In this document: piece after piece, positions 1 through 7,548 of the stretch
Numbering within the stretch: the first letter of the stretch is position 1
Layout of the letters: the number at the start of each line of letters is the position of its first letter
NCBI GenBank assembly: GCA_963617485.1
Contig: CAVEPA010000005.1
Location: forward strand, 86,312 to 150,311
Direction of reading: 5' to 3'
DNA: 64,000 nucleotides
Origin: UBA1757 sp963617485
GTDB lineage: Bacteria; Bacteroidota; Bacteroidia; Bacteroidales; UBA1402
The notes under the pieces: model-generated
The model's input: the letters and a program-made list of their open reading frames with translations, nothing else
The model's database searches: none
What the model was told of the DNA's origin: nothing
Made by a program: the position numbers and the translations under genes

Positions 1-462
1 TACGAAATCATGACGCCTTCGAGCGTGGTTACCATGGCCGAAGCTTCCGAAACCATCCGCGATTTCTACAAAAGCGAAGATCACTTGAAATTCTCGCGCA
101 TTCCCCTCTACGAAGAGGAAAACGACGATTTCATCATAGGTTACGTGCTCAAACAGGAGATACTCGAAAAGATGGCCGAAGACAAATTCACCATCAAACT
201 CAAGGAGTTGTCGCGTCCCATTCTTTCCTTCAACGAAGACGAACCGGTGTCGAACATCATGGAGCAGTTCCTGGGTAAGAAGGAGCATATCGCAGTCATC
301 ATCGACGACTTCGGCGCGGCCCGCGGTATCGTTACGCTGGAGGATGTTATCGAAACCATGCTCGGCCTTGAAATAGTGGATGAAAAGGACGAAGTGGTGG
401 ACATGCAGCAACTGGCCAAGGACCGTTGGCGCAAAGTTCAGGAAAAAGTGGCCAAGGAATAG
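1..462 (+). CDS. CBS-domain transporter-associated protein (CNNM/hemolysin-like), 3' part
   Basis: The reading frame is open from the first base of the window, so the true start lies upstream. The visible 153 residues hold a CBS-domain pair of the kind found in the DUF21/CBS (CNNM, HlyC/CorC-like) membrane proteins. Typical pieces are FSRIPLYEEENDDFIIGYV, then IAVIIDDFGAARGIVTLEDV and the end LGLEIVDEKDEV. The protein stops shortly after this motif, as in family members that lack the extra C-terminal CorC_HlyC domain. Family members bind adenine nucleotides through the CBS pair and are linked to divalent cation (Mg/Co) transport. The transmembrane DUF21 part would be upstream and is not visible. 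The stop lies two bases from the convergent stop of the next gene. Confidence 0.85.
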   Translation, partial: YEIMTPSSVVTMAEASETIRDFYKSEDHLKFSRIPLYEEENDDFIIGYVLKQEILEKMAEDKFTIKLKELSRPILSFNEDEPVSNIMEQFLGKKEHIAVIIDDFGAARGIVTLEDVIETMLGLEIVDEKDEVVDMQQLAKDRWRKVQEKVAKE

Positions 463-464
463 AA

Positions 465-1202
465 CTATCGTTCAAAATCGAGATACGGCCCCAAGCGATG
501 CAAATCCTTGGGGCTGAATTCGTCTAAAAAGGACAGTGATTCCAGTTTTTCCAGCCGGCCGCTTTCTTCGCGGAGACGTACCAGCGCCACAGCCTGTTCG
601 TAGCTGATATAGGGATGACGCAACAGGCTTTTCACGCCGGCCTTGTTTACTGCCATACGTCTGATGGCGGGCTTCTTTTCGATGAAGGCACAGGCCTTCA
701 AGGCAGTGAGGTTCTCGCTGTGCAATCCTTCTATTTCAGAGAGTTGGTCTATCGACACGAAACCGCCGAGCGAGTGGCGGTACTGTAGGATTTTCCGGGC
801 GGTATAGGCACCGATGCCGGGAACTGCCTGCAGTTGGACGGAATCGGCCGTGTTCAGATTCAAGGCGGCTGGGGACGGGCTGCGGGTGGCGGTGTACGAA
901 GCAGCGTGGTGCCCGGCAGCGTCCGAGGACGCTGCCGGGCTACGGCGGGCGGCAGCGCGCAAGCTATCCTTGCGATAGCGTGCGCGCTGCGCGACTGCGC
1001 GCAGCGAGTCGCGGCGGCGGTACGCCGCCGCCCGCTCCGCCCGCAGGCTGTCTTCGCGCAACTGCTTTTCCTGAAACTCCGCCATAGCTTGTACCAGTTC
1101 CTTGTCGGGCTTCCAACAGAAATCGCAGGCTATCTTAATCAGCAACATCGCGGTCAGAAACAAGACAAAAGCGAGCCTGTCCGCTTTAGGATATAGTGTC
1201 AC
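465..1202 (-). CDS. ComEA-like helix-hairpin-helix membrane protein
   Basis: 245 residues. The N-terminus has one hydrophobic segment (about residues 10-26, LAFVLFLTAMLLIKIACDF), followed by an Arg/Asp/Ser/Leu-rich charged linker with repeated RRDSLRA/RKDSLRA units. From about residue 112 come helix-hairpin-helix motifs (LNTADSVQLQAVPGIGAYTARKIL, and a second, more divergent pair after residue 180). This is the architecture of ComEA/T2SK-type DNA-binding proteins; the family binds DNA non-specifically and in some bacteria serves DNA uptake. The start is GTG at 1202; a TAacTTTG box at 1229-1236 upstream supports it. Oddity: the linker is encoded by DNA with four consecutive GC-rich inverted repeats (911-1031), so part of the linker may be an expansion. 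Function in this organism is inferred from the fold only. Confidence 0.8.
   Translation of the reverse strand: MTLYPKADRLAFVLFLTAMLLIKIACDFCWKPDKELVQAMAEFQEKQLREDSLRAERAAAYRRRDSLRAVAQRARYRKDSLRAAARRSPAASSDAAGHHAASYTATRSPSPAALNLNTADSVQLQAVPGIGAYTARKILQYRHSLGGFVSIDQLSEIEGLHSENLTALKACAFIEKKPAIRRMAVNKAGVKSLLRHPYISYEQAVALVRLREESGRLEKLESLSFLDEFSPKDLHRLGPYLDFER
911..1031. repeat. Cluster of four GC-rich inverted repeats inside a coding sequence
   Basis: Four hairpins read directly: 911-924/927-940 (14-bp perfect arms, loop GA); 953-968/974-989 (16-bp arms, one mismatch, loop of 5); 985-993/998-1006 (9 bp, loop ACTG); 1011-1019/1023-1031 (9 bp, loop of 3). They encode the Arg/Ala/Asp/Ser-rich linker of the ComEA-like protein. 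Arm sequences differ from hairpin to hairpin, so this is not one repeated element. Confidence 0.9.
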
Positions 1203-1228
1203 GGTATCCGATTTAATTAATCCAAGGA

Positions 1229-1236
1229 CAAAGTTA
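1229..1236 (-). promoter_or_regulatory. Bacteroidota -7 box for the ComEA-like gene
   Basis: On the minus strand the bases read TAACTTTG, matching the Bacteroidota -7 consensus TAnnTTTG. It lies 27 bases before the GTG start at 1202, so transcription would begin about 20 bases before the gene. No convincing TTTG -33 box sits 19-21 bases upstream. The 165-base gap 1203-1367 is otherwise an AT-rich divergent intergenic region. Confidence 0.45.
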
Positions 1237-1367
1237 ATAATATTTTTACAAATTGCTTACATCATCTTCCAAAAAGCCCAAATATCACCCAAAAAGCAGC
1301 CCTAATTCTTCTGTTGAAATTTCGAATTACACGATTGTTTTCCTAACTTGCGCAAAATTTGCATCTA

Positions 1368-1784
1368 ATGAAAAAGCCAGCCTTTTACCATTCGTGGCCA
1401 CGATACACCTTCAGCATCCTGTGGATGATTTTAATCGCACTGGCCTGCCTGATAGACCTTAGACCCATCGCCAACGACCTGCCGCAAGTTTTCGGCCTGG
1501 ACAAAGTGGTACACTTCATCCTTTACTTTGTGCAAACCTTCCTTTTCCTTTGGGAGTACAACCACAGACAATGGCGCAACAGGCCGAAAGCATCCATGAA
1601 ACTTTTCTGGATGGCAGTGCTTGTGTGCAGCATCTACGGCGGACTGATAGAATTCCTGCAAGGCTTGACATCTTACCGCGGCATGGACCAAATGGACTGG
1701 GTAGCCGATATTGTCGGCGGCCTGTTTGCCTATCTCCTTTATTATGTTTTCAACTTCAAAGCTCATCACAACAGTGAAAAATAG
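1368..1784 (+). CDS. VanZ-like membrane protein
   Basis: 138 residues from the ATG at 1368 (an in-frame TTG lies 9 bases upstream; ATG is preferred). The protein has about four hydrophobic segments: FSILWMILIALACLI, VVHFILYFVQTFLFLW, LFWMAVLVCSIYGGLIEFLQ and the C-terminal WVADIVGGLFAYLLYYVF. The signature DKVVHFILYF, then GGLIEFLQ and DxxDWVADIVGG is that of the VanZ family, small membrane proteins named for teicoplanin resistance but of unknown role in most bacteria. It is the first gene of a plus-strand run that continues into the beta-helix protein (overlapping its end) and the PTS genes. Membrane location is clear; function is not. Confidence 0.85.
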   Translation: MKKPAFYHSWPRYTFSILWMILIALACLIDLRPIANDLPQVFGLDKVVHFILYFVQTFLFLWEYNHRQWRNRPKASMKLFWMAVLVCSIYGGLIEFLQGLTSYRGMDQMDWVADIVGGLFAYLLYYVFNFKAHHNSEK

Positions 1785-3657
1785 CAGACTTGCACTATGC
1801 TTACTCGGCCTTGGAATGTTGTGCGCATTGAGCGTTCAAGCCCAAGTAACGACACAAATCTGGGTGAATGTCCAGGGCGACGACCTGGCCGAAGGCAGCG
1901 CCGCAAATCCCAAACAAAGCCTGCATGCCGCCCTGCGTCAGGCCCGCGAATATCGCCGTTTACAGAAAGTGCAGGGTTCAGCCATCGAAATCATACTGAC
2001 AGATGGCATCTATCCCCTGTCAGAGACCTTGTTGATACGTCCCGAAGATTCCGGCACCGCCAGTTGCCCCACCATTATCCGCGCCGACAAGGGAGCCCAT
2101 CCCGTCTTGAGCGGCGGCATCCGCATAGAAGGCTGGCAACAGCTTGATCGCGCGCCCCAAGGTCTGCCGGTGGAAGCTTCCCGTGTCTGGGCTGCTCCGG
2201 TGCCCAAAATTGCCGGCCGCAGCCTCGACTTCAGACAAGTGTATGTAAACGGCAACAAAGCCTTGAAAGCCTGCGATGTAGAAGACCCAGATGCCCTGCA
2301 CAAAATATTGTCCGTAGACAAGGAAAAACAAGAAATCCGCATTCCCGCACCAGCGGTGAAAAAGTTCAGCAAACCCGAGGCCATGGAATTCTTTATCCAT
2401 CAGATGTGGGAAGTGGCCGTTTTGGGTGTCAAGGACCTACGCATCGAAGGCAAGCAGGCGGTACTGCGCTTTCATCAACCGGCCAGCCGTTTGGAATTCG
2501 AGCATCCCTGGCCACCGGCCGTCATTTCAGAAAACGGCAACTCGCCTTTCCGCCTGAGCGGGGCCATTGAGTTGCTCGACCACGAAGGCGAATGGTATTA
2601 CGACCGCGACCAGAGCCTGTTGTATTACATTCCGCGTCGGGGCGAACGTATGGACCGAGCCGAGGTAATCGTACCCTATTTGGAGACTTTGGTTCAAGTG
2701 GCCGGCACCACAGACCGACCCGTGGAGCATATCCGTTTCGAGGGCATTGCTTTTATGCACAGCACCTGGCTGCGTCCGTCGCTCTTGGGCTACGTTCCCC
2801 TGCAGGCCGGTATGTATCTGCTGGATGCCTATAAATTGCCTGTAGACGGTACTCCGCTCAAAGCCAATCTTGAGAACCAGGCCTGGATAGGCCGTCAACC
2901 GGCAGCCGTACAATTGTCGGGCGTGGCAAACACGGTGTTCGAAGGCTGCGTGTTCCAGCATTTGGGTGCTTCGGGTCTCGACTATCAGATGGCCAGCCTT
3001 GATGACCGCATTGAAGGTTGTCTGTTCGACGACATTGCGGGCAGCGGCATCGTGGTGGGCAAATTCTCCGACCCGGGCATCGAAACTCATCTGCCCTATC
3101 AGCCCAAAGACGAACGCGAGCTGAGCCGCCGCATGCTTATCAGCAACAACTGGGTACACGACTGCGCCAATGAATACTGGGGCTGCGTGGGCATCATCGC
3201 CGGTTACGTGCAGGATGTCACCGTTATCCACAACGAGGTCTGCGAACTGCCTTACAGCGGCATCAGCATCGGATGGGGCTGGATACGGACAGCCAACTGT
3301 ATGAAAGACAACAAGATGATAGCCAACGACGTGCATCATTTCGGACGGCACAACTACAGCTGCGGCGGGCTTTACACCCTCTCAGCCCAAACGGGTACGC
3401 TTATCGAGGAGAACTATGTACACGACATTTATCATCCCGAATATGTACACGACAAGAGCCAAGGCCATTATATTTATCTGGATGAAGCTTCCTCGTGGAT
3501 GACTATACGCAACAACTGGTGCAGCGAAGCTAAATTCGGCCAGAACCAACCAGGTCTGAACCTTTGGGAAAACAACGGCCCGCAGGTAGACGACAGCATC
3601 AAAGCCCAAGCCGGTCTGGAACCGCAGTGGCAACACATTCTGACTATGCCTTTATAA
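1744..3657 (+). CDS. Secreted right-handed beta-helix glycosidase, GH141-like
   Basis: About 637 residues from ATG 1744; a GTG at 1774 gives an equally good signal peptide (MKNSRLALCLLGLGMLCALS-VQAQ) and a smaller overlap with the VanZ gene, and may be the real start. After the signal, the sequence WVNVQGDDLAEGSAANPKQS, TDGIYPLSETLLIRPEDSGT and HPVLSGG is the start of a family of large parallel beta-helix proteins that includes GH141 (alpha-L-fucosidase/xylanase). Beta-helix coils follow (FEGCVFQHLGASGLDY, IEGCLFDDIAGSGIVVG, HNEVCELPYSGISIGWGW). It is probably periplasmic or outer membrane associated and acts on a polysaccharide; substrate is not predictable from sequence. Its stop is four bases before the EIIA gene, so it is co-transcribed with the PTS. 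Confidence 0.75.
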   Translation: MFSTSKLITTVKNSRLALCLLGLGMLCALSVQAQVTTQIWVNVQGDDLAEGSAANPKQSLHAALRQAREYRRLQKVQGSAIEIILTDGIYPLSETLLIRPEDSGTASCPTIIRADKGAHPVLSGGIRIEGWQQLDRAPQGLPVEASRVWAAPVPKIAGRSLDFRQVYVNGNKALKACDVEDPDALHKILSVDKEKQEIRIPAPAVKKFSKPEAMEFFIHQMWEVAVLGVKDLRIEGKQAVLRFHQPASRLEFEHPWPPAVISENGNSPFRLSGAIELLDHEGEWYYDRDQSLLYYIPRRGERMDRAEVIVPYLETLVQVAGTTDRPVEHIRFEGIAFMHSTWLRPSLLGYVPLQAGMYLLDAYKLPVDGTPLKANLENQAWIGRQPAAVQLSGVANTVFEGCVFQHLGASGLDYQMASLDDRIEGCLFDDIAGSGIVVGKFSDPGIETHLPYQPKDERELSRRMLISNNWVHDCANEYWGCVGIIAGYVQDVTVIHNEVCELPYSGISIGWGWIRTANCMKDNKMIANDVHHFGRHNYSCGGLYTLSAQTGTLIEENYVHDIYHPEYVHDKSQGHYIYLDEASSWMTIRNNWCSEAKFGQNQPGLNLWENNGPQVDDSIKAQAGLEPQWQHILTMPL

Positions 3658-3661
3658 CATT

Positions 3662-4132
3662 ATGGAACTGTTCAAGAAGAAGATTCATCTGCACGCGCCC
3701 CTCGAAGGCGAAGCCATCAGCCTAAGCGATGTCAACGATGCCGTATTCAGTCAGGAAATGCTCGGCAAGGGCATGGCCATCATTCCCAGCCATGGCTTGG
3801 TTCACGCACCCTGCGACGGTGTGGTGTCGGTCTTGCAAGACACCGGTCATGCCATCTGCATCGTCAGCGATGACGGCGTGGAAGTGCTGATTCACATAGG
3901 CATCGACACCTGTAAGCTCAAAGGCCTGGGATTCAAACCCTTGGTTCAACAAGGCGACCGCGTGAAAACCGGCACTCCGCTCATCGGCTTCGACCTGATG
4001 GGCATACATCGAGCCGGCTACGACACCACCGTTCCCATCGTTATCTGCAACAGTGACGATTTTTCCGAATTCGAAATAATCACCAAAGGCAGTGTGTATC
4101 TGTCCGACAAAATCATCAGCCTTAAAAAATGA
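3662..4132 (+). CDS. PTS sugar-specific EIIA component (glucose family)
   Basis: 156 residues, the normal length for a stand-alone EIIA of the Glc family (Crr-like). It carries phosphate from HPr to the EIIB domain. The phosphorylated histidine is His78 in VLIHIGIDTCKL, and the second conserved active-site histidine is His63 in TGHAICI. The N-terminus HLHAPLEGEAISLSDVNDAVFSQEMLGKGMAIIPSHG is typical of the family. Its TGA overlaps the ATG of Enzyme I (ATGA), so the two are translationally coupled. In enteric bacteria EIIA-Glc also controls adenylate cyclase and permeases; there is no evidence for that here. Confidence 0.93.
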   Translation: MELFKKKIHLHAPLEGEAISLSDVNDAVFSQEMLGKGMAIIPSHGLVHAPCDGVVSVLQDTGHAICIVSDDGVEVLIHIGIDTCKLKGLGFKPLVQQGDRVKTGTPLIGFDLMGIHRAGYDTTVPIVICNSDDFSEFEIITKGSVYLSDKIISLKK

Positions 4133-5757
4133 CAACCTGTCCCGGAAAGTGCATAGTAGGCGGAGCCGCCATAGCCAAGATTTATGTCTATCATCCGCCC
4201 AAATGGGAGGACTTCCTCGATTTTGTGGAGGACACCCAGGCTGAATGGGCGCTTTACCAAAAGGCCATGCAACAGGCCTGCATCACGCTCGACCGTCGTT
4301 ATCAGCGGGCCTTGCAGCGCAACAGCCAAGAGCAGGCTTCCATTTTTGAAGCCCAGCGCATGATGCTCGAAGACGAAGACTTCAATGCTCAGGTTCAGCA
4401 ACATATCACCATCGACCACCGCAGTGCTATCTATGCCGTTATGGAAACGGGCGAGTATTTTGCCGACATTTTCCAGAAGATGGACAGTGCCGTGATGAAA
4501 AGCAAGGCTGCCGATATGCGCGATATCGCCTCGCTGGTGGTCAATTTTCTGCACGACAGACAGCATCTCTTCGATGAAATGCCCGAGCAGTGCATTGTGG
4601 TGAGTGCAAGTCTTTTGCCCGGCGAGTTGGTGGAAATGGACAGCGAAAAGGTGCTGGGGCTGGTGCTGAAGGAAGCCTCGGCCAACTCGCATCTGGCAGT
4701 ACTGGCGGCCGGCCGCAGACTGCCCCTATTGCTTTGTCCCGACATGGACATCCAGGAAGACTGGAACGGGAAAACCGCCGTACTCGACACGCAACGTGGT
4801 GCCTTGTTCATCGATGCTGACAGCGACCTGCAAAATGAGGTCCGCAGCCAATATGCCTTGGACAGCCGTCTGTGCAATACCGAGGCGCAAAGCAAAACGA
4901 TTGGCGGAGAAGGCTGTCGGTTAGAAGGTTTCCAGCTATTTCTCAATATCGGACATCCACAGGAACTGGAGCCCGGCCTTATCGAGGCTTGCGACGGCGT
5001 TGGCGTGTTTAGAAGCGAATTCCAATACATCGGCAAAAGCCAAGAGCCGGAAGAAGAGAGCTTGTTCGAAGATTATCGGCAGAGCGTGCTGGCGCTGAAG
5101 GGCAAACCTCTGGTTGTCAGAACCATCGACATTGGGGCCGACAAACAGGCGCAGTTTCTAAAGTTGCCGCACGAAAACAATCCCGCCTTGGGTTGCCGGG
5201 GTTTGCGTCTATGCTTTGAGTATCCCGGCCTTTTTGTTCGTCAGCTACGGGCCATTCTGCGAGCTTCGGCTTACGGCCCGGTGTCCATACTGCTGCCCAT
5301 GGTTAACGATGCCGGCGAGGTTCGCCGATGCAAGACGATACTCGCATCGGTGAAGGACGCTCTTCGAAAGGAGGGTCACGCTTTTGACGAGCACCTGCAA
5401 GTGGGGGTTATGGTGGAAACGCCCGCAGCCGTTCTTTGCGCCGATGAGCTGGCCGGCGAGGCCGATTTTTTCAGTGTCGGCACCAACGACCTCACCCAAT
5501 ATTGTCTGGCGGTTGACCGTGAGAGCCTCAGCATGGGCGCTTACTACAACAGCCAGCATCCTGCTATTTTCAAACTGCTTGACCTGACGGCCCGGGCGGC
5601 TGCCAAGGCGGATATTCCCTTGTGCGTATGCGGCGAACTGGCCCACGAACGCAAGGCCTTGCCGACTTTGGTGGGCATGGGCTACCGCAAGTTTTCGGTC
5701 AGTCCGGCCTTTGTGCCTATGGTCAAAGAAATGCTTCTTTCATTATGCAAACGATAA
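4129..5757 (+). CDS. ptsI: PTS Enzyme I (phosphoenolpyruvate-protein phosphotransferase)
   Basis: 542 residues, slightly shorter than the usual ~575. It takes phosphate from PEP and passes it to HPr in the cytoplasm. Visible elements: the N-terminal helical HPr-binding region (residues ~30-140); the phosphohistidine loop ANSHLAVLAAGRRLPLL with His188; and the C-terminal PEP-binding barrel with GVFRSEFQYI, RTIDIGADKQ, NPALGCRGLRL, GVMVETPAAV, FFSVGTNDLTQYCLAVDR and the CGELAHE cysteine motif. The loop before the histidine reads ANSH rather than the common GxTSH, a divergence that does not remove the catalytic residue. The start overlaps the EIIA stop by 4 bases and the end overlaps HPr by 13. 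Confidence 0.95.
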   Translation: MTTCPGKCIVGGAAIAKIYVYHPPKWEDFLDFVEDTQAEWALYQKAMQQACITLDRRYQRALQRNSQEQASIFEAQRMMLEDEDFNAQVQQHITIDHRSAIYAVMETGEYFADIFQKMDSAVMKSKAADMRDIASLVVNFLHDRQHLFDEMPEQCIVVSASLLPGELVEMDSEKVLGLVLKEASANSHLAVLAAGRRLPLLLCPDMDIQEDWNGKTAVLDTQRGALFIDADSDLQNEVRSQYALDSRLCNTEAQSKTIGGEGCRLEGFQLFLNIGHPQELEPGLIEACDGVGVFRSEFQYIGKSQEPEEESLFEDYRQSVLALKGKPLVVRTIDIGADKQAQFLKLPHENNPALGCRGLRLCFEYPGLFVRQLRAILRASAYGPVSILLPMVNDAGEVRRCKTILASVKDALRKEGHAFDEHLQVGVMVETPAAVLCADELAGEADFFSVGTNDLTQYCLAVDRESLSMGAYYNSQHPAIFKLLDLTARAAAKADIPLCVCGELAHERKALPTLVGMGYRKFSVSPAFVPMVKEMLLSLCKR

Positions 5758-5993
5758 ACCATTGTATCCAAGCGCCGGAAGGGATGCACGCCCGCCCTGC
5801 GGGCGTGCTGGCCAAGACCGCATCGACCTTCCAATCGGACATCCGTCTGTACTTCAACGGTCAGTGTATCAACGCCAAGCGTATGCTGTCCATCATGACA
5901 CTGGGCCTGAAACAGGGCGATGCCATCCGTATCGAAATAGAGGGTTGTGACGAGATGGCAGCCGCCCAAGCCCTGACAACGGTACTCGTATAA
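5745..5993 (+). CDS. ptsH: PTS phosphocarrier protein HPr
   Basis: 82 residues from ATG 5745, overlapping the end of ptsI. The small carrier is phosphorylated on His15 (GMHARPAGVLAK) by Enzyme I. The second landmark, NAKRMLSIMTLGLKQGD, aligns with NAKSLFKLQTLGLTQG of E. coli HPr. At the position of Ser46, the regulatory site used by HPr kinase in many bacteria, this protein has Arg46. So regulation through HPr(Ser-P) is unlikely here, in contrast to Firmicutes. A GC-rich inverted repeat (5786-5795/5799-5808) spans the active-site codons. Confidence 0.93.
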   Translation: MQTINHCIQAPEGMHARPAGVLAKTASTFQSDIRLYFNGQCINAKRMLSIMTLGLKQGDAIRIEIEGCDEMAAAQALTTVLV

Positions 5994-6012
5994 GCCAAGC
6001 GCAACTTCAAGG

Positions 6013-7437
6013 ATGAAATTTCTGCAAAGACTCGGAAAATCGCTTATGTTGCCGGTAGCCTGTCTGCCGGTAGCCAGCATACTGATAGGTCTGGGTTATT
6101 GGATACTATCTCTGGCCCCGGGGGCCGCAGTGGCCAACTTTCTTATCCAAGCCGGTCTGGCCATCATCGACAATATACCCTTGTTGTTTGCCGTGGGCAT
6201 CGGCATAGGCATGTCCAAAGACGGACAGGGCGTAGCTGCTTTGTCAGCGCTGGTCAGTTGGCTGGTGGTCACCACCCTGCTCTCGCCCGACTGCATACGT
6301 CTGCTGCGTCCCGGCTGCCCGCTGGAAGCCTTCGGCAAGAGCCAGAATGTCTTTGTGGCCATACTCTCGGGCCTGACAGGAGCCTGGGCCTACAACCGTT
6401 TCAAGGACACCGACCTGCCCGCAGCGCTGGCCTTCTTCAGCGGCAAACGCTCGGTAGCCATCGTTGCTGCCGCCATCAGCTGCCTGCTTGGCCTAGTTCT
6501 TATGTTCGTATGGCCTTGGCTGTACCATTTGCTCATTGCAGTGGGCGAAGGCATCACCGGTGCCGGCGCCGCAGGCGCCGGCCTCTACGTCTTCCTCAAC
6601 CGGCTGCTTCTGCCCTTCGGCTTGCACCATGCACTCAATCAGGTGTTTTGGTTCGACCTTGCCGGCATCAACGATCTGGGCAAATTCTGGAGCGCCGAAG
6701 GCACACTCGGTCAAACGGGCATGTATATGTCGGGTTTCTTCCCCATGATGATGTTCGGTTTGCCGGCCGCCGCCCTGGCCATGTACCATTGTGCCATGCC
6801 CTCGCAAAAGAAGAAGACCGGGTCGCTCATGCTGGCCGGCATCATCAGTTCGTTCTTTACGGGCATTACCGAACCGCTGGAGTTCAGCTTTATGTTTGCC
6901 GCACCGCCCCTTTATTTTATCCACGCACTGCTGAGCGGTCTGTGCGCCTTTGTTGTGGCGGCACTGCCCATCCGCGTAGGCTTTAATTTCAGTGCCGGCC
7001 TGATAGACTGGTTGCTCTGTCTGAAAGCGCCGCTCTGCCTGCATCCCTGGGGCATCGTGGCCGTAGGGCTCGTACTGGCCATGATTTACTATTTGGTATT
7101 CCGCTGGTGCATCAAGCATTTCCGTTTCAAGACACCCGGACGAGAGGATGATAGCCCCGTGCCAACAACGGCAAGCCCCAAGACGCAAACCACCGGTTAT
7201 CAGGAACAGGCTGCCATTATCCTGCAAGCACTCGGTGGCAGTGGCAACATCGAAGAACTGAGTTATTGCACCACCCGGCTGCGCATTGTCCTCAAAGACA
7301 AAAGCCTGCTGGACGAAGCCGCCATCCGCTCAACGAAAATCAGCGGCATCATCCATCCCGACGAGCATGCGCTGCAGATTGTCATAGGGCCCAAAGTGCA
7401 GTTTTTGGCCGACGCCTTGCAAAGGCTGATGACGTAA
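6013..7437 (+). CDS. PTS sugar permease EIICB (glucose/N-acetylglucosamine family)
   Basis: 474 residues. An N-terminal EIIC membrane domain (about residues 1-370, starting MKFLQRLGKSLMLPVACLPVASIL) transports the sugar, and a C-terminal EIIB domain (about 395-474) phosphorylates it. Family marks: PFGLHHALNQVFWFDLAG, GMYMSGFFPMMMFGLPAAALAM, GITEPLEFSFMFAAP and GLIDWLLCLKAPLCLHPWG. The EIIB phosphocysteine is Cys419 in LSYCTTRLRIVL. The wording of the EIIC motifs is nearer to the NagE/PtsG branch, so glucose or N-acetylglucosamine are reasonable guesses, not proofs. No nagA/nagB or kinase gene is nearby to decide. EIIA is a separate gene at the operon's start. A weak hairpin plus T-run follows the stop. 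Confidence 0.92.
   Translation: MKFLQRLGKSLMLPVACLPVASILIGLGYWILSLAPGAAVANFLIQAGLAIIDNIPLLFAVGIGIGMSKDGQGVAALSALVSWLVVTTLLSPDCIRLLRPGCPLEAFGKSQNVFVAILSGLTGAWAYNRFKDTDLPAALAFFSGKRSVAIVAAAISCLLGLVLMFVWPWLYHLLIAVGEGITGAGAAGAGLYVFLNRLLLPFGLHHALNQVFWFDLAGINDLGKFWSAEGTLGQTGMYMSGFFPMMMFGLPAAALAMYHCAMPSQKKKTGSLMLAGIISSFFTGITEPLEFSFMFAAPPLYFIHALLSGLCAFVVAALPIRVGFNFSAGLIDWLLCLKAPLCLHPWGIVAVGLVLAMIYYLVFRWCIKHFRFKTPGREDDSPVPTTASPKTQTTGYQEQAAIILQALGGSGNIEELSYCTTRLRIVLKDKSLLDEAAIRSTKISGIIHPDEHALQIVIGPKVQFLADALQRLMT
6562..6582. repeat. GC-rich inverted repeat within EIIC
   Basis: Perfect 9-bp arms, 6562-6570 and 6574-6582, with a 3-base loop. The DNA encodes a Gly/Ala run (GAGAAGAG) in a loop of the EIIC domain. 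Its form resembles the other intragenic hairpins in the window. Confidence 0.7.
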
Positions 7438-7463
7438 AAAAGGCGCTGAAAGCCTTGTTTTTT
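7438..7463 (+). terminator. Probable intrinsic terminator of the PTS operon
   Basis: Right after the EIICB stop, AAGGC (7440-7444) pairs with GCCTT (7452-7456) and is followed by six T at 7458-7463. The stem is only five base pairs, so termination may be partial. Confidence 0.5.
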
Positions 7464-7485
7464 GGGCCTTGGAAAGCTACTTTTG
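7454..7485 (+). promoter_or_regulatory. Bacteroidota promoter for the MFS/rhamnosidase operon
   Basis: CTTG (7454-7457) is followed after exactly 20 bases by TACTTTTG (7478-7485), matching TTTG-N20-TAnnTTTG with one mismatch in the -33 box. The MFS start is 63 bases downstream. The -33 box overlaps the terminator of the PTS operon. Confidence 0.6.
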
Positions 7486-7548
7486 CAGGCTTATGATATT
7501 TTATCAAATAGCTTCTAACAGACAACATTTATAATCTTACACTTGACT

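Noticed and set aside
1203..1367. A full promoter for the VanZ gene
   Set aside because: TTTC-N20-TAACTTGC is present but matches poorly in both boxes, so I do not list it.
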